A stretch of 46,017 bases of DNA from Leptolyngbya iicbica LK (GTDB lineage Bacteria > Cyanobacteriota > Cyanobacteriia > Phormidesmidales > Phormidesmidaceae). The stretch is from contig NZ_QVFV01000002.1 of NCBI RefSeq assembly GCF_004212215.1, positions 1,231,306 to 1,277,322 on the forward strand, read 5' to 3'. The translations under genes were made by a program, and so were the position numbers. The notes beneath the pieces were generated by a model. The model saw only the letters and a program-made list of their open reading frames with translations, searched no databases and was not told the DNA's origin. Shown here piece by piece: positions 8,327 through 15,526 of this stretch; the stretch's first letter is position 1, and each line of letters opens with the position of its first letter.

Positions 8327-11004
8327 GCCAAAATGACTTTGGCCCTGAGTTTTTAGACTTCACCGATGTGCTGAAGCAGGTGAAGCTGGATCTCTGTGCC
8401 GAAGATTTGATGGATATTCTCTGGCTGGCGAACCAGACCGGAGAAATCCCATCTATCGCCCCTGACCCCACTGAAGACACCGACACCGACGTCGATGTGG
8501 TCTGGGGCGAAGACTTACCACTATCTGAATTGCCGCCGCCCGATCGCGTGGCCGTCACCCAGCGTGATTCCGCCCCAGCAGGGGAACAACAAACTCGCCA
8601 GTCGCCCGCTGGCGGCATCGCGGTATCCGCCCCTGCCGCCCCCGCGTTGCGCACTCGGCTAGAGCTGGGGCGAGCCCTGCGGCCCTTGATGCGCAAGGTA
8701 GCCGCGCTCAATCGCCAGTACCTGGACGAAGATGCAACGGCGAATCAAATCGCGGAGCAGGATGTCTGGTTGCCCGTAATGCGTCCGGCCGCAGAGCGCT
8801 GGCTGGAGCTGGCCCTAGTGGTGGAAGAAACCGACTCTATGCCGATTTGGCGATCGCTGATCCAAGAACTGCGACTACTCACCGAGCGGCAGGGCGCATT
8901 TCGGACGGTACAGTCTTGGCGGCTAACGGCTGATGAGTCGGGTCAACCGCAGCTATTTTCGGGCAATCATGCGCCTCGACCGGGCCAGCGATCGCGCAGT
9001 CCCAAAGAGCTGATCGATCCGGCGGGGCGGCGGCTGATTTTAGTGGTGAGCGATTGTACATCAGCGCTATGGCGGCAGAGCCAACTCTATCGCTGGCTAG
9101 AGCTGTGGGAAAATCATGCCCCCACGACGGTGATGCAGCTCTTGCCCCAGCGGTTATGGGAACGCAGCGCGTTGGGAGAGGGCACGCCGGTGTGGGTCAA
9201 GTCGCTTACCCCCGGCACCGTGACCGCCAACTGGCAGGTGGAGGCCCCTCTTGATTTTTTGATGGATGAATCAGATGGCGAGCCGTCACCCGCCACGCTG
9301 ACGGTGCCAGTAGTCACCGTCGAGCCAAACTCGATTAAGCCTTGGGCCAGGGTGCTCGTCGGTGCTGGGGAAGCCCGAGCAGCGGCAGTACAGTTTGATT
9401 GGAGCAATATTCCGCCCCCCCCCGCTAAAACCTCTGAGGATATGGAGCCCTTGGCGCTGGTGCGACGTTTTCGCGGGGGGGCATCGATTGTGGCCCAGCG
9501 ATTAGCGGGGATGATGGCGGCGGTGCCTGTGAGCCCGGAGATCACTGACTTACTGCGGCAGACATTGCTGCCAGAGGCGCGGCAGGTGCATGTGGCGGAG
9601 GTGTTTATGAGTGGCCTCATCCGCATGACGCGCACTGAGAAGCCGGAGGGAGGGCATAGCCAGACCTATGACTTTGTCAGTGAGAAGGTGCGGGATCTGC
9701 TAACGGATGCGGTGGATGTGCCTACGACGGAGAAGGTGTTGGATACGGTATCGGCCTATCTGTCGGAGCGGTGGGGATTGGGTACACGCACCTTCGAGGC
9801 ATTGCTGACGCCCGATCTGGAACTCAGTGAAGAGGCGGAGGGGCAGGTGTTGCCGTTTGCCTATTTGGCGCGGCGGACGTTGCAGCGCATGGGGCAAGAA
9901 TATGCCGAGCTGGTAGAACTGCTGGGGCAGCCTGAAGCCCCACAATCTATAGATGAAACGCATGCTGCTCCCACCGAAACAGAGTTTTCACCATTAAAAA
10001 CATTTGAATTTGAGGTTGCAAGATTTGTGTCCGCTACGGTCACCTTGCCAGAGCTGCGCACAAAGGAATTTGAAGTCGTCACGGTAGAGCTAGAGTCTAC
10101 AACAGCAATTCTCAAGCCATTTGAGTTTGAGACGGCAACCATCGCAAAACAAGATCAGCGCATTTTATTTGGGTTAGGGCCACAGCGAACCCGCTGGCAG
10201 ATCGAGAAGCAACAAGGACAAGGACGACAATTGGTAGAGCTGCTCGGGGATGACCTGACGCTAGAGATGGTTTGGGTGCCCAGCGGTAGCTTTATAATGG
10301 GCTCACCAACAGATGAGCCAGAACGAACGAGTGATGAAGGGCCACAGCATGAGGTAGCAGTGAGCAGCTTTTTAATAGGACGTTATCCAGTGACACAGGC
10401 ACAATGGCGCTTTGTGGCAGGTTTACAGCGCATACAGACTAAGCTAAATCCTGGGTTATCAAATAAACTCTTAAAGTTTGAGGGACATGACTTGCCTGTA
10501 ATAAAAGTTAGTTGGAATGAGGCCCAAGAATTTTGTCAGCGACTATCTGCTTACACCCAACGTGAGTATCGCATACCAAGTGAATCAGAATGGGAGTATG
10601 CCTGCCGGGCAGAGACAAAGACCCCGTTTCATTTTGGCGAGATGATTACAACTGATTTGGCTAACTATAACGGCAGTGAAGTTTATAACAATGGTCCTAC
10701 GGGGCAAAATCGCGACAAGACAACACGAGTAGGCAGTTTTCCAGCTAATAAATGGGGCATTAGCGATATGCACGGCAATGTGTGGGAGTGGTGCGAAGAT
10801 ATGTGGCATAGCAATTATGAAGGGGCACCAATTGATGGCAGTGCCTGGACTCAAAGTGATGACAAGCGACCTGTGATGCGTGGAGGTTCTTGGTTCACTT
10901 TTTCCAGAGGCTGTCGTTCTGCATATCGAGAGCCCGCTAATCGGTCTGGAGCACTAAATTATGTAGGTTTTCGAGTGTGTCTTTCGACCTCAAGCCTTTC
11001 TTAG
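8323..11004 (+). CDS. SAV_2336/vWA-like protein with C-terminal FGE-sulfatase domain
   Basis: This 893-aa protein has three parts. Residues 1-110 are a variable acidic region. Residues 110-500 match the SAV_2336-type domain (RALRPLMRKVAALNRQYLDE, then WLELALVVEETDSMPIW and LVVSDCTSALW), the vWA-like component of MoxR/VMAP systems. Residues 545-630 are a beta-rich linker with repeated FEFE and FEVVTVELE strings. Residues 640-890 form an FGE-sulfatase (SUMF1/EgtB-like) domain: MVWVPSGSFIMGSP, YPVTQAQW, SEWEYACRAE, DMHGNVWEWCEDMW and MRGGSW...CRSAYR. The stretch from about 9960 onward is visibly AT-richer than the first two-thirds, suggesting the effector module was joined later. The start overlaps the MoxR stop. 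The vWA part probably receives the MoxR signal and presents the FGE effector (inference from the known system). Confidence 0.88.
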   Translation: MSQNDFGPEFLDFTDVLKQVKLDLCAEDLMDILWLANQTGEIPSIAPDPTEDTDTDVDVVWGEDLPLSELPPPDRVAVTQRDSAPAGEQQTRQSPAGGIAVSAPAAPALRTRLELGRALRPLMRKVAALNRQYLDEDATANQIAEQDVWLPVMRPAAERWLELALVVEETDSMPIWRSLIQELRLLTERQGAFRTVQSWRLTADESGQPQLFSGNHAPRPGQRSRSPKELIDPAGRRLILVVSDCTSALWRQSQLYRWLELWENHAPTTVMQLLPQRLWERSALGEGTPVWVKSLTPGTVTANWQVEAPLDFLMDESDGEPSPATLTVPVVTVEPNSIKPWARVLVGAGEARAAAVQFDWSNIPPPPAKTSEDMEPLALVRRFRGGASIVAQRLAGMMAAVPVSPEITDLLRQTLLPEARQVHVAEVFMSGLIRMTRTEKPEGGHSQTYDFVSEKVRDLLTDAVDVPTTEKVLDTVSAYLSERWGLGTRTFEALLTPDLELSEEAEGQVLPFAYLARRTLQRMGQEYAELVELLGQPEAPQSIDETHAAPTETEFSPLKTFEFEVARFVSATVTLPELRTKEFEVVTVELESTTAILKPFEFETATIAKQDQRILFGLGPQRTRWQIEKQQGQGRQLVELLGDDLTLEMVWVPSGSFIMGSPTDEPERTSDEGPQHEVAVSSFLIGRYPVTQAQWRFVAGLQRIQTKLNPGLSNKLLKFEGHDLPVIKVSWNEAQEFCQRLSAYTQREYRIPSESEWEYACRAETKTPFHFGEMITTDLANYNGSEVYNNGPTGQNRDKTTRVGSFPANKWGISDMHGNVWEWCEDMWHSNYEGAPIDGSAWTQSDDKRPVMRGGSWFTFSRGCRSAYREPANRSGALNYVGFRVCLSTSSLS

Positions 11005-11114
11005 CACTTTGCGCTTCTGCTCTCAGCTAGCACGCAACCCATCGGATACTTAGACGATTTTGGGTATCTTGCCCTCCATTCTGTTTTCCAGCTTCTAACT
11101 ACGATCTCCATCCC

Positions 11115-12419
11115 ATGCCCGAACTCACCCTTAACCGCCAACGCTACCAAGCCCAGTGTTTTACTGAGTCTTTGGGAAATGGAATTGATTTGGAAATGAC
11201 CCTCATCCCTGCGGGTAATTTTGTCATGGGCTCCCCAGAGGATGAGCTGGAGCGGCTTGACCGCGAAGGCCCCCAGCATCAGGTAACAGTGCCAAGCTTC
11301 TTTATGGGCACATACCCGGTGACCCAGGCCCAATGGCGTGCCGTGGCAAACTTACCCCAGATAGAACTTGGGCTCAAGGCTGATCCAGCTAACTTCAAGG
11401 GTAACGAGCATCCGGTAGAGCAGGTGAACTGGCACGAAGCAATGGAGTTCTGTGCTCGACTCTCTGCCTATTCTGGTCGTTCTTATCGCTTGCCTACTGA
11501 GGCGGAATGGGAATATGCTTGCCGCGCTGGCACTAATACCCCGTTTCACTTTGGTGAAACGATTACCCCTGATCTCGGCAATTACTGCGGCATTGATCGC
11601 GAGATCCGCGGCAATAAATACAAAGGTCGTTATGGCGATGGGCCAACTGGAAAAAATCTAGAGAAAACAACTCCCGTCAATCACTTCAAAGTTGCTAACG
11701 CTTTCGGTTTATGCGATCTGCACGGTAACGCCTGGGAGTGGTGTCAAGACGTATGGCACGACAATTACGAAGGAGCACCTACTGACGGCAGTGCCTGGAC
11801 TGAGGGGGGTAGACAAGACAGGCGAGCTGTACGGGGTGGCTCATGGCTTTTCAGTCCGGGGGCTTGTCGTTCTGCGTATCGCTGCTACGATGCGCCTGGC
11901 TACGGCGACTACGACAACACTTTTCGAGTTGTTTGTAATGAGCCGCAATTACAAACAACTCAAGCGGTAGGTAGTGGCGGCGACTTTTATTTTCTATACC
12001 CGAACCGCAGACTCGATTTGACTCAGCCGCTCCATAAGGTTTTATATGTCATTTACGATGAAAGCCGTAAAAGAAAACTGCCTGGGTTTACATCTATCAA
12101 GTCCCGTCAAGTAAAACTTGAACCATTGAATCTGAATTGTGATGTGGACACCAAGCGACAAATCTGTTGGTTCCTTGAAGAGGCATTACAAAATGTTGGC
12201 AAGCATGCGATCGGAGCGACTCGTTTAGAGGTGACTGGAAAAATAGTTGATGGCTTCTACTCTCTACGGGTCAAAGACAATGGGCCTGGAATTCAATCGT
12301 CCTATGTTGGTGAGGGAACTCAAGCTTTCTACAGATTAGAGGCCAAGCTTAAAGGTAAATTTTCTCGTGTCTCCATTCCCCAGGGCGGTACGGTATGTGA
12401 GTTAACATTTCCTCTCTGA
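11115..12419 (+). CDS. FGE-sulfatase domain fused to a histidine-kinase-type ATPase domain
   Basis: This 434-aa protein begins with a full FGE-sulfatase domain (residues 18-275). It is very similar to the C-terminus of the previous gene and to the next gene: MTLIPAGNFVMGSP, YPVTQAQWRAVA, TEAEWEYACRAG, DLHGNAWEWCQDVWHD and RGGSW...ACRSAYR. Residues 320-434 form a HATPase_c domain of NarX/DesK style: N box FLEEALQNVGKHAIGATRLEV, G1 box VKDNGPGI, and a terminal GGTVCELTFPL. No phosphoacceptor histidine (HisKA) domain is visible, so it may bind ATP without classic two-component signalling. There is no good Shine-Dalgarno sequence, as with the next gene; the leader is pyrimidine-rich. The fusion is open throughout, with no stop or shift at the joint. 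Confidence 0.87.
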   Translation: MPELTLNRQRYQAQCFTESLGNGIDLEMTLIPAGNFVMGSPEDELERLDREGPQHQVTVPSFFMGTYPVTQAQWRAVANLPQIELGLKADPANFKGNEHPVEQVNWHEAMEFCARLSAYSGRSYRLPTEAEWEYACRAGTNTPFHFGETITPDLGNYCGIDREIRGNKYKGRYGDGPTGKNLEKTTPVNHFKVANAFGLCDLHGNAWEWCQDVWHDNYEGAPTDGSAWTEGGRQDRRAVRGGSWLFSPGACRSAYRCYDAPGYGDYDNTFRVVCNEPQLQTTQAVGSGGDFYFLYPNRRLDLTQPLHKVLYVIYDESRKRKLPGFTSIKSRQVKLEPLNLNCDVDTKRQICWFLEEALQNVGKHAIGATRLEVTGKIVDGFYSLRVKDNGPGIQSSYVGEGTQAFYRLEAKLKGKFSRVSIPQGGTVCELTFPL

Positions 12420-12484
12420 ACAGGTTTTTTTCGTCGCATATTCACTAATGCTGCGATTCCACGTCTCCTCTTTCTTCCTCCCCT

Positions 12485-13294
12485 ATGCCCGAACTCACCC
12501 TCCAGCGCACTCGCTACCAGGCCCAAGGCTATACCGAACCTCTGGGCGATCTTGGCCTCGACATGATGCTTATTCCCGCTGGCGAGTTTCTGATGGGCTC
12601 TCCAGCGGATGAGCCGGAGCGTCGGGATAATGAAGGCCCACAGCATCGAGTGAGCGTTCCCAGCCTTTTCATGGGGCGGTTCCCCGTGACTCAAGCCCAA
12701 TGGAAGTTTGTGGTTGGGCTACCTCAGCAGGAGCTTGAACTCAAGCCAGAGCCTTCAAGCTTTAAGGGGGGAGATCGCCCGGTAGAGCAAGTGAACTGGC
12801 ACGAAGCTGTAGAGTTCTGCGCCCGTTTGGCCGAGTACACCCAACGCCCTTATCGCCTGCCCAGCGAAGCCGAGTGGGAATATGCCTGTCGCGCGGGCAC
12901 CACCACCCCATTCCACTTTGGTGAAACCATCTCCCCTGAACTTGCGAACTACGATGGCACCTCGGCTTTTGCCGATGGCCCCAAAGGTGAGTACCGAGAG
13001 GAAACGACCTCCGTTGGCGGCTTTCAAGTCGCTAACGACTTTGGCCTATATGACATGCACGGCAACGTGTGGGAATGGTGCCAGGATGTCTGGCATAACA
13101 AGCGCGACGGCGCTCCAACCAATGGTAGTGCCTGGTCAGAGGGCGGTGACCAAAGTCGTCGAGTGGTTCATGGTGGCTCATGGCTGGGCTCTCCATGGCG
13201 CTGCCGCTCTGCTTGTCGAAGTGGATTTACGGTCACAGATCGCCTTGTCGATGCCGGTTTTCGCGTTTGTTGCTCCGCCCGAGGCTTTTCGTAG
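12485..13294 (+). CDS. Stand-alone FGE-sulfatase (SUMF1/EgtB-like) domain protein
   Basis: The 269-aa product is a single FGE-sulfatase domain. It starts with the same N-terminal string as the preceding gene (MPELTLxRxRYQAQ), followed by MMLIPAGEFLMGSP, FPVTQAQWKFV, SEAEWEYACRAGTTTPFHFG, DMHGNVWEWCQDVWH, VHGGSW...CRSACR and a final FRVCC. It is clearly a tandem duplicate of the FGE part of the upstream gene. Classical FGE converts a sulfatase cysteine to formylglycine, and no sulfatase is encoded here. In conflict systems this fold is regarded as an effector of uncertain chemistry. The first cysteine of the FGE active-site pair seems absent (SWLGSPWRC), leaving only the second. It is the last gene of the plus-strand operon and converges with the next gene. 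Confidence 0.9.
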   Translation: MPELTLQRTRYQAQGYTEPLGDLGLDMMLIPAGEFLMGSPADEPERRDNEGPQHRVSVPSLFMGRFPVTQAQWKFVVGLPQQELELKPEPSSFKGGDRPVEQVNWHEAVEFCARLAEYTQRPYRLPSEAEWEYACRAGTTTPFHFGETISPELANYDGTSAFADGPKGEYREETTSVGGFQVANDFGLYDMHGNVWEWCQDVWHNKRDGAPTNGSAWSEGGDQSRRVVHGGSWLGSPWRCRSACRSGFTVTDRLVDAGFRVCCSARGFS

Positions 13295-13356
13295 CGCTCT
13301 GTGCTTTTACCCTCTTGCTCTCTGCGGGCGCGCAGCGTCGATTGTTGGATTCATTC

Positions 13357-14613
13357 TCAGCATTCTGGCCGCTCCGACAATAAGCACTGCGGCGGCTTCA
13401 GCCACACCGACTTGCCCTTAAATGTCAGCCGCACCACCGTCCACCCTGGAGCCCTCGCCTGCAACAACCGGGGCGTATTCGCCCATACCTTCACCTGACC
13501 CGTACACACCCCCAAAGCCTCACCCGCTTCCCGCATCGATAACAGGCCATACAACTCCACGGCTGTGCGCGGCGGGTTCGGGGCAGCCGTAGCCGCTGGA
13601 TACAAAAACCGCGTCCGATTCGCCGGATGCTCAGCCACCTGCCAGCCCGGAAACAACTGCTCAAATTTCCCCTGACGAACGTAAACGCCCAATGTCAGCA
13701 GTGCGAGGTTTGTTAGGTTGGCAAAGTCTCGCATCGATAAACTTTGAGGCGGTGGTGCCCAAACCTGAGCCCCCGGCCGTCGAAAAATGAGCCAAGCCAC
13801 ATGGGGATGTTTCACCCGCTTGGCGTAGAACCCAGGAAACTTCTGGGCAAAGCTCCCGGCTTCCAATAACCGCCGAATTTGCCCGCTCGATAGAGGACGC
13901 GCCTGCTGAGCAAAATCCTTCACCGTGAACAACTCAACCGCATCTTTCAGTCGCACAAACCGAAAGTTGATCCCATTGAGACCCACAAAACTCCAGCCCG
14001 CAAACTGACTTTCAAAGCCCCGTCTACCGGCTTGCGCCGCTGTCATCACGTCAGCTGTCGTCAGCCCTTGCAGCCGCGCAAACTGCTCAGTGGTAAGAAA
14101 GTCATCGGGTATCGGGGCGTCGTCCTCACGAGCCCCCAGATCCTCAAGGCGGCCAAACCAATACTCCAAAGGAGCATAACTGTGGGGACGACGAGTAAAG
14201 AACTCCCACCCCTCAAACCGCTCCCGGAAAGCTCCGTGCCCCTGCCGGATCGCGCTCTGCACCTGCGCGACGTCAACCTGATGTCGCTGAGCAAAATCTT
14301 CAAGCGTCAGCAGCCACACCCCATAGCGATGCAGTTCTTGTGGATGCAACACCCCGTAAAACGTAAAGAAGCGCTGGTAAGGGACGCACTGTCCCGATTT
14401 AGTCTTGTCAATTTCCCAAAAGTCACAGTGCTCCGCAAAGTGTTCGCGGAAATGCTCAATCCCCCGAGCGGCATGAAGGTTGACCGTGCCACCGCCGATT
14501 CCAGCCAGTTGCCCAAATTCTCTGGCCGGAATCCCCGCTTTGATAAACGGCGTCCCCATTTTGGCCTCAAACAATGCCACCTGCCATTCGTCATCCCAAC
14601 TCTCAGGGCACAT
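13357..14613 (-). CDS. Unknown protein with six HTH-like/FPGW repeat units
   Basis: I do not recognise this product of about 418 aa. It starts at the ATG at 14613, whose codon overlaps the end of the upstream gene (TATGTGCCCTGA), so the pair is translationally coupled; a longer in-frame start at 14760 only reads over that gene. The chain divides into about six units of 60-90 aa. Each has a helix-turn-helix-like stretch (pattern LTxxxFAxxxGxxxxxV, then about 8 residues and G) followed by FxxxFxGWxFxx and a beta-like tail with aromatic/Arg residues. Examples are RQGHGAFRERFEGWEFF, AGRRGFESQFAGWSFV, RQGKFEQLFPGWQVA and a degenerate last copy, LQARAPGWTVV. The architecture suggests a modular nucleic-acid-binding protein (inference). 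No enzyme motif, signal peptide or membrane helix is seen. Confidence 0.75.
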   Translation of the reverse strand: MCPESWDDEWQVALFEAKMGTPFIKAGIPAREFGQLAGIGGGTVNLHAARGIEHFREHFAEHCDFWEIDKTKSGQCVPYQRFFTFYGVLHPQELHRYGVWLLTLEDFAQRHQVDVAQVQSAIRQGHGAFRERFEGWEFFTRRPHSYAPLEYWFGRLEDLGAREDDAPIPDDFLTTEQFARLQGLTTADVMTAAQAGRRGFESQFAGWSFVGLNGINFRFVRLKDAVELFTVKDFAQQARPLSSGQIRRLLEAGSFAQKFPGFYAKRVKHPHVAWLIFRRPGAQVWAPPPQSLSMRDFANLTNLALLTLGVYVRQGKFEQLFPGWQVAEHPANRTRFLYPAATAAPNPPRTAVELYGLLSMREAGEALGVCTGQVKVWANTPRLLQARAPGWTVVRLTFKGKSVWLKPPQCLLSERPEC

Positions 14614-15286
14614 AAGGCGGTTCCTCCACTTGACGGCAATACACGACCTTTTTCCCTTGCTGACGGAAGCTCCAGCCTGGGAAACGTTGCTCAAAACAGC
14701 CAGAGCCTTTTTGGGTAAAGGTCCGAACAGTTTGGGCGCAGGCACCCACCACATCAGCAAACCGATAAATCGTCAGAGCCGTTTCATCGAGGGGGGAATC
14801 CGGTTGCTCGCCAATGTCCTCTACCGGCCCAAACCAACGCGCTATCGAGGAGCCAATTGCATACTCCAGCTCAATAAAGTCCCAGCCGGGAAACTGTTGC
14901 CGAAATACTGAGTGCCCCTTACGCGCCGCGAGCCGCACCCGCCAGTCCTTGACCTCTTGATGCTGACAAAACTGCGGTAAAGACATTAACCCAGGCAGTG
15001 GCGGCTTCGTCGCTGGTGGCCGAATGGCACCTCCAAATGTGTAAACCCGCTGAGCCACTTGAAACTTTGAATCGCTCACCTGATGAAACGAGCATTGCTT
15101 GCCAAAGCGCTGTTGGAATTCTTCTAAACCTGCCGCAGCGTGCAGGTTTACCTGCCTGATGTTGACTCCAGCCAGAGCCGCAAACTCCTGGGCGGTGAGT
15201 CCTTCGCGATAGCCAATTATCCCAAGTCTGGCCTTGACCAGAGCCGCCTGCCAGTCAGGCGTCCAGCTGTTGGGGGAAGACATCAT
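14603..15286 (-). CDS. Unknown protein with three HTH-like/FPGW repeat units
   Basis: This 227-aa protein is a paralogue of the next gene in the operon; both begin with a unit of the form SWxxxWQxAL...AKxG. Unit 1 has LTAQEFAALAGVNIRQVNLHAAAG followed by FQQRFGKQCSFHQV. Unit 2 has LMSLPQFCQHQEVKDW, then FRQQFPGWDFIEL. Unit 3 has YRFADVVGACAQTVRTF, then FEQRFPGWSFRQQ. Each unit therefore pairs a probable helix-turn-helix with an aromatic FPGWxF turn. The ATG at 15286 is followed by a second ATG. The gene is divergent from the large recombinase at 15527, with a shared 240-bp AT-rich control region, so it may regulate or assist recombination (inference from position only). Confidence 0.75.
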   Translation of the reverse strand: MMSSPNSWTPDWQAALVKARLGIIGYREGLTAQEFAALAGVNIRQVNLHAAAGLEEFQQRFGKQCSFHQVSDSKFQVAQRVYTFGGAIRPPATKPPLPGLMSLPQFCQHQEVKDWRVRLAARKGHSVFRQQFPGWDFIELEYAIGSSIARWFGPVEDIGEQPDSPLDETALTIYRFADVVGACAQTVRTFTQKGSGCFEQRFPGWSFRQQGKKVVYCRQVEEPPYVP

Positions 15287-15526
15287 AGATACTCGCTACT
15301 ATCACCACAGGGTTTCTAAAAACGATTCTAATCCCTAAATCGCAATAGTTTCACCCATTCAAGAGTTAGATAAAAGGATTTTCTATATATAGCCATTTGT
15401 TCGACAAAATCGCTCAAATGGAAAGATACAAGGAGTTTGAAGCGTTATCGTTTTTTGTTATTATCTCAATGTTTAGGTCGATAATATTGCAATAACTCCA
15501 AACAACATAGATAAACCACAAAATCG
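15287..15526. promoter_or_regulatory. Divergent control region between FPGW-repeat genes and recombinase
   Basis: This AT-rich 240-bp intergenic region must hold promoters for both directions. It contains TATATATAG at about 15385, a perfect 10-bp palindrome TATTGCAATA at 15485-15494, and a weak pair TTGTTA...GATAAT (19-bp gap) upstream of the recombinase start. These are suggestive only. Confidence 0.35.

Noticed and set aside
14614-14760. N-terminal extension of the six-unit FPGW protein
   Set aside because: It overlaps the coding sequence of the upstream paralogue in another frame. The ATG at 14613 overlaps that gene's stop as expected for coupling, and gives the same N-terminal SWxxxWQ pattern.
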